A stretch of DNA of 64,000 nt from Bacillus pseudomycoides (lineage in GTDB: Bacteria > Bacillota > Bacilli > Bacillales > Bacillaceae_G), in NCBI RefSeq assembly GCF_002551005.1, contig NZ_NVOY01000009.1, positions 27,958-91,957 on the forward strand, given 5' to 3'. Made by a program: the position numbers and the translations under genes. Of the stretch, positions 21,213 through 30,507 are shown piece by piece; within the stretch, counting starts at the first letter, position 1, and every line of letters starts with the position of its first letter. The notes below the pieces were generated by a model, which saw only the letters and a list, made by a program, of their open reading frames with translations, was not told the DNA's origin and made no database searches.

Positions 21213-22373
21213 TTAGCCTACTAGTGAAACAATTTTTTGTGCACCGTCTGCCATAGATTCTGCTGCAACAATATTTAAGCCAGATTCATTTAAAATTTTC
21301 TTTCCTAGCTCTACATTTGTACCTTCTAAACGAACAACAAGCGGTAATTCAAGACCTACTTGTTTTGTCGCTTCGATAACACCTTCTGCAATTACATCAC
21401 ATTTCATAATGCCGCCAAAAATGTTAACGAAAATACCTTTTACATTTTTGTCAGAAAGAATGATTTTGAAAGCTTCTGTAACTTTTTCAGCTGTAGCACC
21501 GCCACCAACATCTAAGAAGTTAGCTGGGTCACCGTTATAATGTTTAATAATATCCATCGTTGCCATTGCAAGACCTGCACCATTTACCATACAACCAATG
21601 TTTCCATCTAATGAAATATAGTTCAGGTCATATTTAGAAGCTTCAACTTCTTTCGGATCTTCTTCATCAAGATCGCGAAGCTCTAAAATATCTTTATGGC
21701 GATATAAAGCATTAGAATCGAAGTTTAATTTTGCATCTAACGCCATAACTTTTCCGTCACCTGTTGTAACAAGCGGGTTAATTTCTGCGATAGAACAGTC
21801 TTTTTCAATAAACGCACGGTATAAGCCCATCATAAACTTTACAGCTTGTCCAACAAGCTCGTTTGGAATATTGATATTAAACGCAATACGACGCGCCTGG
21901 AAGCCTTGTAGGCCTACAGCAGGATCAATATATTCTTTAAAGATTTTTTCTGGTGTTTTCTCTGCTACTTCCTCAATTTCTGTTCCGCCTTCTTCAGACG
22001 CCATTAACACAACTTGAGAAGTCGCACGATCTAATACAAGACCAACATAATACTCTTTTTTAATATCGCATCCTTCTTCGATAAGTAAGCGCTTTACTTC
22101 TTTACCTTCAGGACCTGTTTGATGGGTTACAAGTGTTTTCCCTAGAATTTCTTCTGCATATGTACGAACTTCATCTAAGTTCTTTGCTACTTTTACACCG
22201 CCAGCTTTGCCGCGTCCGCCAGCATGAATTTGCGCTTTTACTACACATACACTTGTTCCTAATTCTTTCGCTGCTTCTACAGCTTCTTCTACTGTAAAGG
22301 CAACCTTCCCGTTCGGAACGCTTACCCCATAGTTTCTAAGGACTTCTTTACCTTGATACTCGTGGATATTCAT
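21213..22373 (-). CDS. sucC: Succinyl-CoA synthetase (ADP-forming), beta subunit
   Basis: This subunit carries the ATP-grasp domain that binds nucleotide and magnesium. Typical segments are [17 protein letters not shown] at the N-terminus, [16 protein letters not shown] (nucleotide loop), [28 protein letters not shown] and [12 protein letters not shown] towards the C-terminus. The protein has 386 residues. An SD-like GGGGAGGATG precedes the ATG. The 196-base gap upstream holds the rnhB terminator and an AT-rich region with TATATA-like -10 candidates, consistent with a separate sucCD promoter, although no clean -35 is evident. B. subtilis has ylqG and ylqH in this gap; here there is nothing. 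Confidence 0.97.
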   Translation of the reverse strand: MNIHEYQGKEVLRNYGVSVPNGKVAFTVEEAVEAAKELGTSVCVVKAQIHAGGRGKAGGVKVAKNLDEVRTYAEEILGKTLVTHQTGPEGKEVKRLLIEEGCDIKKEYYVGLVLDRATSQVVLMASEEGGTEIEEVAEKTPEKIFKEYIDPAVGLQGFQARRIAFNINIPNELVGQAVKFMMGLYRAFIEKDCSIAEINPLVTTGDGKVMALDAKLNFDSNALYRHKDILELRDLDEEDPKEVEASKYDLNYISLDGNIGCMVNGAGLAMATMDIIKHYNGDPANFLDVGGGATAEKVTEAFKIILSDKNVKGIFVNIFGGIMKCDVIAEGVIEATKQVGLELPLVVRLEGTNVELGKKILNESGLNIVAAESMADGAQKIVSLVG

Positions 22374-22540
22374 GGTCCCATCCTCCCCTATCTTCCTGTT
22401 TTACTCGAAAAGTTTTTTAATGTTTTTAAACACTACATTGTCATTGTATATAATGATTGCGATGCTGTCTACAATAAAGTGTCAGAAAACTGAAATCGCT
22501 TTATTCTTTTTTGAAAATAATAATGTTAATATACAAAAAT

Positions 22541-22571
22541 AAAAAAATAAGCTGTGAATTCACAACTTATT
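22541..22571 (-). terminator. Terminator of rnhB
   Basis: On the minus strand AATAAGTTGTG, a GAATTC-centred turn and CACAGCTTATT form an 11-bp stem with one wobble pair, followed by a TTTTT tract. The hairpin starts within the rnhB stop codon region. Confidence 0.82.
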
Positions 22572-23343
22572 ATTCAATCATATCTTTAATTGGAGCAAAC
22601 GTTTTTCTGTGCTCATCTAACACACCATAAACTTCAATCGCTTGTAAATGTTGTTTCGTTCCATAGCCCATATGTTGCTCAAATCCATACTGCGGGTACC
22701 GTTTTCCAAGTTCTTTCATCATGCGATCTCTCGTGACTTTCGCAATGATAGATGCAGCTGAAATCGAAATACTTTTCGCATCTCCCTTAATAATAGACGT
22801 TTGCGGGGTAGAAGTCGGAAGTTCCATTGCATCAATTAGCAAATGCTCTGGTTTGCATGATAAATTACTTACAGCCTCTAACATCGCTTGTTTCGTTGCT
22901 TGATAAATATTTATCTCATCAATAACGTGAGACGGAATAATTCCAATCCCAATTGCGAGCGCCTGCTCTTTAATTCCTTCATAAAACTGCTCACGCTTCG
23001 CCTCACTCAGTTTTTTCGAATCATTCAAACCAGGCATATAGAAATCTTCTGGGAGCAAAACAGCAGCCGCAACAACGGGTCCTGCTAATGGTCCTCTTCC
23101 GACTTCATCAATACCAGCAATAGATTCAATACCCTTTTGACGAAGTGCATTCTCATATGTTGACATCTCAGAAAATTTTTGTCTTTCTTTTTCTTTATCC
23201 TCTTTCTGTTTTTTCCATTTCAAAATAAGTCTCTGCACGCCTTTTCGTTCGTCTGCTAATAACATACGAAAACGCTCATCGTCTTCCTGTTCAATTTCTT
23301 GCAATAAAGTTTCGATTTCTTGAATTGTTTGTTTTTTAGACAT
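22570..23343 (-). CDS. rnhB: Ribonuclease HII
   Basis: It removes ribonucleotides and RNA from DNA-RNA hybrids. The catalytic acidic set is visible: Asp79-Glu80 in [14 protein letters not shown], Asp171 in LLIDAMELP and a fourth Asp near 188 in KGDAKS. The 257 residues include a charged N-terminal extension of about 70 residues, usual for Bacillus RNase HII. The ribosome-binding site AGGAGG lies directly behind a 19-bp hairpin, which may insulate rnhB from rbgA transcription or control access to the site. Confidence 0.96.
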   Translation of the reverse strand: MSKKQTIQEIETLLQEIEQEDDERFRMLLADERKGVQRLILKWKKQKEDKEKERQKFSEMSTYENALRQKGIESIAGIDEVGRGPLAGPVVAAAVLLPEDFYMPGLNDSKKLSEAKREQFYEGIKEQALAIGIGIIPSHVIDEINIYQATKQAMLEAVSNLSCKPEHLLIDAMELPTSTPQTSIIKGDAKSISISAASIIAKVTRDRMMKELGKRYPQYGFEQHMGYGTKQHLQAIEVYGVLDEHRKTFAPIKDMIE

Positions 23344-23358
23344 ACGTAGTTCCTCCTA

Positions 23359-23400
23359 CAAGTAAGAAAAGGCGCGCAATAGCGTGCCTTTTCTTACTTG
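23359..23400 (-). terminator. Long hairpin just upstream of the rnhB ribosome-binding site
   Basis: Arms of 19 bases (CAAGTAAGAAAAGGC plus GCGC, and the complement) with one wobble pair enclose only 4 loop bases. Read on the minus strand, the second arm ends TTTTCTTACTTG and is followed at once by TAGGAGG, the rnhB ribosome-binding site. It may act as a rbgA terminator, but no clean U run follows, so an RNA-structural role is equally possible. Confidence 0.65.
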
Positions 23401-23507
23401 TTAATATTAGCGAGCCTTATCTTTGCATTCAAAAAATAAAAGACGCTAGGCTAAAATAACTACCCGTATCATTTATAAAATGAAGTGAACGAAATAGAAG
23501 TGTCATT

Positions 23508-24371
23508 CTATGCTTCTTCCACGATTTCTTCTGGTGTTTCAAATGTCATTTTTCCAAGTTTACCACCGCGAAGCTCACGAAGGACAAGTTCTGATGTTTT
23601 ATCATAATCAACAAGTCCCCCGCCCATTAAACAGCCTCTATTTTTTCCAATCGCATCAAATAGTTCTACAATATCTTCTGGAATTTCATTTAACTTATAA
23701 CGATCTTTCAAACGTTCTGGATACTGTTTCTCCATAAAGCGAAGGGCATACACAGCCACATCTTGCAAATTTAAAATAGAATCTTTAATTGCTCCAGTCG
23801 TTGCAAGACGAAGTCCAACCATTTCATCCTCAAACTTTGGCCATAAAATACCGGGCGTATCTAATAGTTCCATTTCTTTCCCTACTTTAATCCATTGCTG
23901 CGCCGTTGTTACACCTGGACGATCGCCCGTTTTCGCAATATTTTTCTTCGCTAATTTATTAATTAATGTCGATTTTCCAACGTTCGGAATACCCACAATT
24001 AAAGCACGAATTGCTCTTGGTTTAATACCTTTTGCAATCATTTTATCAAATTTTTCTTTAACAAGCTCTTTACAAGCTGCTGTAATTTCTTTCATACCTT
24101 GTCCAGCTTGCGCGTTGATAGAGATTGCTTTATGGCCTTGTTCTCCAAAATAAGCAATCCATTCTTTCGTTACACGATCATCTGCCATATCGGCTTTATT
24201 TAAAACAACAAGTCTTGGCTTGTGCGTAATAATTTCATCGATCATTGGATTTCGTGATGATAACGGCAACCTTGCATCAACAAGTTCAATTACCACATCG
24301 ATTAATTTTAATTTCTCTGTTACTTGGCGCCTTGCTTTAGCCATATGACCAGGAAACCATTGAATTACCAT
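23508..24371 (-). CDS. rbgA: Ribosome biogenesis GTPase RbgA (YlqF)
   Basis: A circularly permuted GTPase needed for late 50S subunit assembly in Bacillus. The GTPase motifs come in permuted order: NKADMAD (G4) around residue 58, then GIPNVGKST (G1) around 128-136, then LDTPGILWP (G3). The N-terminal [11 protein letters not shown] is the family hallmark. The length is 287 residues. It follows the signal peptidase gene and rplS (encoding L19), a ribosome-associated context conserved in Bacillus. A 164-base gap with a strong hairpin lies between it and rnhB. Confidence 0.96.
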   Translation of the reverse strand: MVIQWFPGHMAKARRQVTEKLKLIDVVIELVDARLPLSSRNPMIDEIITHKPRLVVLNKADMADDRVTKEWIAYFGEQGHKAISINAQAGQGMKEITAACKELVKEKFDKMIAKGIKPRAIRALIVGIPNVGKSTLINKLAKKNIAKTGDRPGVTTAQQWIKVGKEMELLDTPGILWPKFEDEMVGLRLATTGAIKDSILNLQDVAVYALRFMEKQYPERLKDRYKLNEIPEDIVELFDAIGKNRGCLMGGGLVDYDKTSELVLRELRGGKLGKMTFETPEEIVEEA

Positions 24372-24393
24372 ATTTCCACCTTCTTTTCTACAT

Positions 24394-24945
24394 TCATTTT
24401 ACAATACGTGCATCTTTGAATGGCCAATACAATATATTAGCTTTTCCAATTACTTGGTCTATTGAAATTGTTCCAATTGTACGACTATCCTTACTAAAAC
24501 GGCGATTATCACCTAATACAAATAATTCTCCCTTTGGAACTGTTGTCTTCCCTGTAATTTCTTCAAGCTTAAAATCATACGTTAATGGACCATCAGCAAG
24601 CTGCTTTTTCTGCTTATCTAAATACGGCTCCTCATATGGTTTTCCGTTAATATAGAGTGTGTCGTTTCGATATTCTATCTGATCACCAGGCAAACCAATG
24701 ATACGTTTAATGTAATCCTTATCTTCGGTTGCTTGAAACACAATAATATCAAAGCGTTTTGGTTCTCCAATGTGATAACCTATTTTATTGACAATCATAC
24801 GATCACGATCATGAAGAGTCGGCGACATAGAAACACCGTCTACAAGAATCGGCGCAAAGAAAAACTGTCTAATAATCCAAGCTAAGACAACAGCAATCAA
24901 AATAGCTTTTGTCCATTCCCAAAGCGTACTTTTTTGTTTCGTCAT
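24394..24945 (-). CDS. Type I signal peptidase (SipS-like)
   Basis: A membrane serine protease that removes signal peptides from exported proteins. One N-terminal transmembrane segment (about 12-30) precedes DGVSMSPTL, with nucleophile Ser39, and [13 protein letters not shown], with general base Lys80. The later [11 protein letters not shown] is the family's box E. This is the Bacillus P-type form of 183 residues. The frame is open to 25041, but the ATG at 24945 follows GGAGGGG and places the membrane helix correctly. Bacillus has several paralogues, so I do not assign S, T, U or V. Confidence 0.94.
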   Translation of the reverse strand: MTKQKSTLWEWTKAILIAVVLAWIIRQFFFAPILVDGVSMSPTLHDRDRMIVNKIGYHIGEPKRFDIIVFQATEDKDYIKRIIGLPGDQIEYRNDTLYINGKPYEEPYLDKQKKQLADGPLTYDFKLEEITGKTTVPKGELFVLGDNRRFSKDSRTIGTISIDQVIGKANILYWPFKDARIVK

Positions 24946-25044
24946 GCGATTCCCCTCCACGGTTATGTAAGCTGTTTGTATGTAAGTAAAAACACAGCTA
25001 GATTGGAAAAAGGGAGCTTGCAAATACAAGCTCCCATACATGTC

Positions 25045-25486
<442 letters not shown>

Positions 25487-25492
25487 AGTGTT

Positions 25493-25521
25493 ATAATAGC
25501 ATATTGTTCAGTTTGTTGCAA
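25493..25521 (-). promoter_or_regulatory. Promoter of rplS
   Basis: On the minus strand TTGCAA (25516-25521), a 17-base spacer and TATTAT (25493-25498) with an upstream TG (TGCTATTAT, an extended -10) give a strong sigma-A promoter match. It lies directly after the trmD stop codon. Confidence 0.72.
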
Positions 25522-25530
25522 TAGCATTTT

Positions 25531-26265
25531 TTACTTCTCTTCTTTAAATTCTGCTAACCATTTTTCCTCTTGTTTAGATAAATTACGTTCCTCTAATAAA
25601 TCAGGGCGACGCATAAAGGTACGGCGCAACGATTCTTTATGACGCCATTCTTCAATATATTTATGATTTCCAGACATAAGTATATCCGGTACTTTCATTC
25701 CACGAAAATCCGCTGGTCTTGTATAATGTGGATGTTCTAGTAAGCCTGTACTAAATGAATCTTCTATTTGTGATTGTTGATTTCCTAAAACATCAGGTAA
25801 TAAGCGAACAACGCTATCCGTAATAACCATAGATGCCAATTCTCCACCCGTCAATACATAATCACCTATTGAAATTTCATCGGTTACAAGATGCTCACGA
25901 ACACGCTCATCATACCCTTCATAATGGCCACAAATAAAAATTATATGTTCTTCTTCAGCTAATTCTTCAGCTTTTCTTTGGGTAAAACGCTCTCCTTGCG
26001 GACACATTAACACAACGCGTGGTTTACGCTCCGTTTCCTTCGTTAACTCTTCTACAGCATCAAAAATAGGCTGTGGTGTTAATACCATTCCAGCTCCCCC
26101 GCCATACGGGTAATCATCAACACTATTATGCTTATTAGTTGAATAATCACGAAAATTAACAACTCTTAGCTGCACTGCTTCTTTTTCTTGTGCTTTTTTT
26201 AATATAGAAGAACCAAATACACCTGTAAACATTTCTGGAAACAATGTTAAAATATCAATTTTCAT
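25531..26265 (-). CDS. trmD: tRNA (guanine-N1-)-methyltransferase TrmD
   Basis: It methylates G37 next to the anticodon to prevent +1 frameshifting, using SAM. It is a SPOUT-fold enzyme whose trefoil knot region shows HYEGYDERV and [13 protein letters not shown], the SAM-binding site. The length, 244 residues, is normal. Its start codon overlaps the rimM stop as TAATG, so the two are translationally coupled. The rimM-trmD-rplS order is conserved in most bacteria. Confidence 0.97.
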   Translation of the reverse strand: MKIDILTLFPEMFTGVFGSSILKKAQEKEAVQLRVVNFRDYSTNKHNSVDDYPYGGGAGMVLTPQPIFDAVEELTKETERKPRVVLMCPQGERFTQRKAEELAEEEHIIFICGHYEGYDERVREHLVTDEISIGDYVLTGGELASMVITDSVVRLLPDVLGNQQSQIEDSFSTGLLEHPHYTRPADFRGMKVPDILMSGNHKYIEEWRHKESLRRTFMRRPDLLEERNLSKQEEKWLAEFKEEK

Positions 26266-26780
26266 TACAGTAATCCTTCCATCACGTGAATGGTCACAAG
26301 CTGTTCATTGATGTTTACTTGTAAGACAACTTCCTCAATATACGGAATTAAAATATCTTGGCCTTTTGGCTGTTTAATGACCCAAACGTCGTTTGCACCA
26401 GGAGAAAGAACTTCTTTAATTGTACCAATTGTCTCTCCTTCTTCTGTTACAACTGTACAACCAATAATTTCATGATAATAATACTCTCCTTCAGCCAATT
26501 CACCAAGCTGGTCCTCTGGAACTTTTAATAAAGAACCTTTCCACTGTTCTACTTCATTTACATTGTTATAACCTTCAAACGTCAATAAATCAAAAGACTT
26601 ATGACTACGATGAGAAGTAATCTTTACAGCTAACGGCTCAGCGCCCTTCTCTTGCCATATGTATAATGTGTTTCCTACTTTATAACGCTCTTCTGGAAAA
26701 TCTGTACGCGAAACGACACGCACTTCTCCTCTAACACCGTGAGTATTTACAATTTTCCCTACATTAAACCATTTCGTCAT
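26265..26780 (-). CDS. rimM: 16S rRNA processing / 30S maturation factor RimM
   Basis: RimM binds S19 and aids maturation of the 30S head. Two beta-barrel domains are suggested: the N-terminal RimM domain with [12 protein letters not shown], and a PRC-barrel domain containing [12 protein letters not shown], followed by a segment ending [11 protein letters not shown]. The ATG at 26780 gives 171 residues; an upstream ATG in frame (26789) is also possible. In B. subtilis ylqD lies between ylqC (khpA) and rimM; here the gap has only a terminator. Confidence 0.95.
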   Translation of the reverse strand: MTKWFNVGKIVNTHGVRGEVRVVSRTDFPEERYKVGNTLYIWQEKGAEPLAVKITSHRSHKSFDLLTFEGYNNVNEVEQWKGSLLKVPEDQLGELAEGEYYYHEIIGCTVVTEEGETIGTIKEVLSPGANDVWVIKQPKGQDILIPYIEEVVLQVNINEQLVTIHVMEGLL

Positions 26781-26860
26781 AAACAGCACGTCACCCCTGT
26801 TCGTTATATGTCGTTAGCATCTCCATTCTCTTTGCTGAAGATGCGATTTATCTTAAAATG

Positions 26861-26895
26861 TTAAAAAAGGGTGAGGAACAGATCCTCGCCCTTTT
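26861..26895 (-). terminator. Terminator of rpsP-khpA
   Basis: On the minus strand AAAAGGGCGAGGA and TCCTCACCCTTTT pair around a 5-base loop and are followed by TTTTTT. It lies 6 bases after the khpA stop, ending the ffh-rpsP-khpA group before rimM. Confidence 0.87.
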
Positions 26896-26900
26896 CATAC

Positions 26901-27134
26901 TTATTGAATTTCCAGCGTGACTTTTTCATTTTGATGATGTCCCGCTGCATATAAGATCGTTCGAATTGCCTTTGCAATCCGCCCTTGTTTCCCAATGACT
27001 TTACCCACATCCTCAGGATGTACGGTTAATCGATACTTCATCTCTCCGTTGTACAGTTCCTTTGTAACCTTTACATCTTCAGGATGATCCACAAGGGGTT
27101 TAACAATTGTTTCGATTAACCCTGACATAGCCAT
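26901..27134 (-). CDS. khpA: KH-domain RNA-binding protein KhpA (YlqC)
   Basis: A small KH-domain protein of 77 residues that in streptococci and lactobacilli partners KhpB/Jag and influences cell size and division; its role in Bacillus is less clear. The type II KH signature VGKVIGKQGRIAKAIR lies in the second half, with the GKQG loop for RNA contact. It starts 8 bases after the rpsP stop. The ribosome-binding site is weak (AAGG at the end of rpsP), so re-initiation by ribosomes finishing rpsP is likely. The second ATG at 27128 is an alternative start. Confidence 0.92.
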   Translation of the reverse strand: MAMSGLIETIVKPLVDHPEDVKVTKELYNGEMKYRLTVHPEDVGKVIGKQGRIAKAIRTILYAAGHHQNEKVTLEIQ

Positions 27135-27142
27135 TGCTTCAA

Positions 27143-27415
27143 TTACTTACCTTGTTTAGCTAAATGGAATTTCTCCATGATGCCTTGCTTAGAGAAAAGG
27201 TTACGAACTGTATCAGATGGTTTCGCACCGTTTCCTAACCATTTTAATGCTGCTTCTTCGTTGATTTTAATTTCAGCTGGCTCAGCAACTGGATTGTAAG
27301 TTCCGATTTCCTCGATGAAACGTCCGTCACGAGGAGAACGAGAATCTGCAACAACTACACGATAGAAAGGAGATTTTTTAGCTCCCATACGTTTTAAACG
27401 AATTTTAACTGCCAT
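27143..27415 (-). CDS. rpsP: 30S ribosomal protein S16
   Basis: S16 is an early assembly protein of the 30S body. The 90-residue sequence begins [20 protein letters not shown], the family signature, and has [10 protein letters not shown] in the middle. GGAGGTG precedes the ATG. A promoter lies about 45 bases upstream. In transcription order it follows ffh and precedes khpA. Confidence 0.97.
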   Translation of the reverse strand: MAVKIRLKRMGAKKSPFYRVVVADSRSPRDGRFIEEIGTYNPVAEPAEIKINEEAALKWLGNGAKPSDTVRNLFSKQGIMEKFHLAKQGK

Positions 27416-27453
27416 TTATAAAGCACCTCCGAATATATTTCACACAGATAATA

Positions 27454-27483
27454 ATATTAGCAAAAAGAGTGACCCTTTGTAAA
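27454..27483 (-). promoter_or_regulatory. Predicted promoter of rpsP
   Basis: On the minus strand TTTACA (27478-27483) and TAATAT (27454-27459), with TG upstream forming an extended -10 (TGCTAATAT), are separated by 18 bases. It lies in the ffh-rpsP gap and would allow rpsP-khpA expression independent of ffh. Confidence 0.62.
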
Positions 27484-27516
27484 GTAAAATTTCTTAACAG
27501 AGCCATCTTTTTTTCC

Positions 27517-28866
27517 TTACATAAATGGAAACTTCAAACCAGCTAGTCCTTTTTTCTTACCTTTTTGCATACCAGACATCGTTTTCATCATCTTTTTCAT
27601 ATCTTCAAATTGCTTCAAAAGACGATTGATCTCTTGTACAGTCGTACCACTACCTTTAGCAATACGTTTCTTACGACTAGCGTTAATCATTTCCGGTTGT
27701 TCACGCTCTAATTTTGTCATTGAGCGAATAATCGCTTCAATGTGTCCAATTTGCTTTTCGTCAACTTGGACATTTTTTAATCCTTTAATTTTTCCAGCAC
27801 CAGGAAGCATATTCAGTAGCTCATCAAGTGGCCCTAATTGACGCACTTGTCCTAGTTGCTCTAGAAAATCATCCAACGTAAAGGAAAGTGTGCGCATTTT
27901 TTGCTCAAGTTCTCTTGCTTTTTCTTCATCAACTGTCGCCTGCGCCTTTTCAATTAACGTCAGAACATCACCCATACCTAAAATACGCGATGCCATACGT
28001 TCTGGATGAAATGCCTCTAGTGCATCTAATTTCTCACCCATACCAGCAAATTTAATCGGTGTGTTTGTAACAGCTTTAATAGATAGCGCTGCACCACCGC
28101 GCGTATCACCATCTAATTTCGTTAATACCACACCTGTTAAACCAAGCTGTTCATGGAAACTTTGTGCAACGTTAACCGCATCTTGTCCTGTCATTGCATC
28201 AACAACAAGGAAAATTTCATCCGGTTTTGCTACTTCTTTCACTTGTGCTAATTCATCCATAAGCTCTTCATCAATATGCAGACGACCTGCTGTATCAATA
28301 AGAACGTAATCATGGTGATCTTCTTTTGCTTTTGCAATTGCTTGCTTTGCGATTTCAACAGGACTTACTTTGTCTCCTAAAGAGAAAACTGGCATATCCA
28401 ATTGTTTACCGAGTGTTTCAAGCTGCTTAATTGCCGCTGGACGATAAATATCAGCTGCAACAAGCATCGGTTTCCGATTATGCTTTTTACGAAGTAAATT
28501 CGCAAGCTTACCTGTTGTCGTCGTTTTCCCTGCACCTTGCAAACCTACCATCATAATAACAGTAGGCGGACGGTTAGAGACAGCAATTTTACTCTGTTCC
28601 CCACCCATTAATTCTGTAAGTTCTTCCTGTACTACTTTAATAACTTGCTGTCCAGGCGTTAAACTTTTCATTACATCTTGTCCGACAGCACGTTCAGACA
28701 CACGCTTTACAAAATCTTTTACTACTTTAAAGTTAACGTCTGCTTCTAAAAGTGCAAGACGAACTTCTCTCATCATTTCTTTTACGTCAGCTTCGGATAC
28801 TTTCCCTTTGCCGCGAATTTTTTGCATTGTCTGTTGAAGTCGGTCGGCTAATCCTTCAAATGCCAT
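27517..28866 (-). CDS. ffh: Signal recognition particle protein Ffh
   Basis: The GTPase subunit of the SRP, which binds signal sequences on nascent chains and 4.5S/6S RNA. The N domain covers 1-90; the G domain has Walker A GLQGAGKTT at 108-116, DTAGRL and TKLDGDTRGG. The C-terminal M domain is methionine-rich with the RNA-binding SGTTVQEINRLLKQF region. It has 449 residues. It is transcribed with ylxM just upstream (12-base gap), and its receptor gene ftsY lies in the preceding operon. Confidence 0.98.
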   Translation of the reverse strand: MAFEGLADRLQQTMQKIRGKGKVSEADVKEMMREVRLALLEADVNFKVVKDFVKRVSERAVGQDVMKSLTPGQQVIKVVQEELTELMGGEQSKIAVSNRPPTVIMMVGLQGAGKTTTTGKLANLLRKKHNRKPMLVAADIYRPAAIKQLETLGKQLDMPVFSLGDKVSPVEIAKQAIAKAKEDHHDYVLIDTAGRLHIDEELMDELAQVKEVAKPDEIFLVVDAMTGQDAVNVAQSFHEQLGLTGVVLTKLDGDTRGGAALSIKAVTNTPIKFAGMGEKLDALEAFHPERMASRILGMGDVLTLIEKAQATVDEEKARELEQKMRTLSFTLDDFLEQLGQVRQLGPLDELLNMLPGAGKIKGLKNVQVDEKQIGHIEAIIRSMTKLEREQPEMINASRKKRIAKGSGTTVQEINRLLKQFEDMKKMMKTMSGMQKGKKKGLAGLKFPFM

Positions 28867-28878
28867 ATTGCCGCCCTC

Positions 28879-29211
28879 CTAATCTAAATTTTCGATAGCT
28901 TCAACAACTTGTTTTACTTGTTCATCTACATGCTCTTCTTCGCTGATTAGCTGCTTTAACTTTGCAACAAGTTGCTGCCTTTCTTGAAACTTTTGAAGTA
29001 ACAATAACTTTTCTTCATATTCTTCAAGCATCGCTTCTGTCCGTTTAATGTTATCATACACTGCTTGGCGACTTACTTCAAATTCTTCTGCAATTTCACC
29101 AAGCGATAGATCATCAAGATAGTAAAGTGACATATAACTTCTTTGTTTTGGCGTTAACAACGATTGATAAAAATCATACAAATAATTCATTCTCGTTGTT
29201 TTTTCGAGCAT
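28879..29211 (-). CDS. ylxM: YlxM-family helix-turn-helix protein
   Basis: A 110-residue DNA-binding-like protein with a sigma-70 region 4-like [22 protein letters not shown], then [19 protein letters not shown]. YlxM is associated with SRP genes in Gram-positive bacteria and has been linked to SRP function in streptococci; a transcriptional role is not shown. The C-terminal half is a predicted coiled coil. The gene begins after its own promoter and a stretch with a repeat relic, and leads directly into ffh. Confidence 0.93.
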   Translation of the reverse strand: MLEKTTRMNYLYDFYQSLLTPKQRSYMSLYYLDDLSLGEIAEEFEVSRQAVYDNIKRTEAMLEEYEEKLLLLQKFQERQQLVAKLKQLISEEEHVDEQVKQVVEAIENLD

Positions 29212-29253
29212 GTTGAATCACCCTTTGTTAAGTGAATTACCTTTACATGAATT

Positions 29254-29282
29254 AGTTTACATGGAGAGCAAAGGTGTGTCAA
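29254..29282 (-). promoter_or_regulatory. Promoter of ylxM-ffh
   Basis: On the minus strand TTGACA (29277-29282), a 17-base spacer and TAAACT (29254-29259) form a good sigma-A promoter about 40 bases upstream of the ylxM start. Confidence 0.7.
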
Positions 29283-29311
29283 GTTTTTTTCTTAACATCT
29301 TAATTTATATT

Positions 29312-29347
29312 CAAAAGAAGAAGCGGTAAACACCGCTCCTTCTTTTT
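29312..29347 (-). terminator. Terminator downstream of ftsY
   Basis: AGAAGGAGCGGT and ACCGCTTCTTCT (minus strand) pair with a 4-base loop, followed by TTTT. It lies about 155 bases after the ftsY stop and just upstream of the ylxM promoter, so it should end smc-ftsY transcription. Confidence 0.8.
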
Positions 29348-29380
29348 CTACATATTTTTTAAGCTCTTGTACGTAGCAGG

Positions 29381-29456
29381 AAAGAGCCCTGATCGCTTTT
29401 ATGAGGCGGATGCTCCCGCTCACTTCAAACGAAAAGAATTTTTGTGTTAGTTTTTA
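29381..29456 (-). repeat. Family-1 repeat relic (copy D)
   Basis: A partial, degenerate match to family 1 in the ftsY-ylxM gap. It retains the blocks GCCCTGATCGCTT, GGATGCTC and AAAAGAATTTTTGTG in the same order as GCCCTGACCGCTT, AGATGCTC and AAAAGAAAGCTTTTATG in copy B. The homology is short and could be partly chance. Confidence 0.4.
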
Positions 29457-29502
29457 ATTTGTATTTCTACAGATAAAAACTAGCACGAATCAAACCTTTA
29501 CT

Positions 29503-30492
29503 TTATTCTGCTTCTGTTTCTACAAAATCGCCAAATAATCCATATACATATTGTTCTGGGTCAAATGCTTGCAAGTCATCCATTTGTTCTCCCAGACCAA
29601 CAAATTTCACCGGTACATCCATCTCATTACGAATTGCTAATACAATTCCACCTTTAGCAGTTCCGTCCAATTTCGTTAAGACAATTCCCGTTACATTTGT
29701 CGCCTCACGGAATGTCTTCGCTTGGCTTAAACCATTTTGTCCTGTTGTTGCATCAATGACAAGTAATACTTCATGAGGAGCTCCAGGAACTTCACGTTCG
29801 ATTACACGTTTTACTTTCTCTAACTCTTTCATTAAGTTGACTTTATTTTGCAAACGACCTGCCGTATCACATAACAAAACATCCACTTTTCGCGATTTTG
29901 CAGCTTGAATTGCATCGTACATAACAGCCGCTGGGTCAGAACCTGATCCTTGTTTAATTACCTCTACACCAACACGTTCTCCCCACACTTCTAGCTGCTC
30001 GATCGCCCCAGCACGGAATGTGTCGCCAGCTGCCAATAATACAGATTTGCCGTCCGATTTAAATTTATGTGCCATTTTTCCAATCGTCGTTGTTTTTCCA
30101 ACTCCGTTTACTCCGACAAATAAAATAACTGTCAATGCGTTATCTTGCACATTTAATTCATTATTAAAATTACCGTTACCTTTATAAACCTCAACTAATT
30201 TTTCAGAGATAACAGCTTGTACTTCTTTTGGGTCTTGAATATTACGACGCTTCACTTCGTCTCTTAATTGGTCAATTAACTCCATTACTACGGACACACC
30301 CACATCCGCACCAATTAAAATTTCCTCTAACTCTTCGAAGAACTCTTCGTCAACTTTCCGATAACGATATACTAAATCATTTACTTTTTCTGCAAAAGAA
30401 TTTCTTGTTTTTTCTAAACCTTGTTTAAACTTCTCTGTTACCGTATCTGTTTGCTTTGAAATTTTTTCTTTTAATTTTTTAAAAAAACTCAT
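29503..30492 (-). CDS. ftsY: Signal recognition particle receptor FtsY
   Basis: The SRP receptor GTPase that docks ribosome-SRP complexes at the membrane translocon. The N-terminal region is a short charged segment (FFKKLKEKISKQ), not a long acidic A domain, as in Bacillus. The NG domain follows: Walker A GVNGVGKTT at 127-135, DTAGRLQNK, and TKLDGTAKGG. The length is 329 residues. It begins 15 bases after the smc stop, forming the smc-ftsY pair typical of Firmicutes. Confidence 0.98.
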   Translation of the reverse strand: MSFFKKLKEKISKQTDTVTEKFKQGLEKTRNSFAEKVNDLVYRYRKVDEEFFEELEEILIGADVGVSVVMELIDQLRDEVKRRNIQDPKEVQAVISEKLVEVYKGNGNFNNELNVQDNALTVILFVGVNGVGKTTTIGKMAHKFKSDGKSVLLAAGDTFRAGAIEQLEVWGERVGVEVIKQGSGSDPAAVMYDAIQAAKSRKVDVLLCDTAGRLQNKVNLMKELEKVKRVIEREVPGAPHEVLLVIDATTGQNGLSQAKTFREATNVTGIVLTKLDGTAKGGIVLAIRNEMDVPVKFVGLGEQMDDLQAFDPEQYVYGLFGDFVETEAE

Positions 30493-30507
30493 TCTTTTCC
30501 ATCCTTC

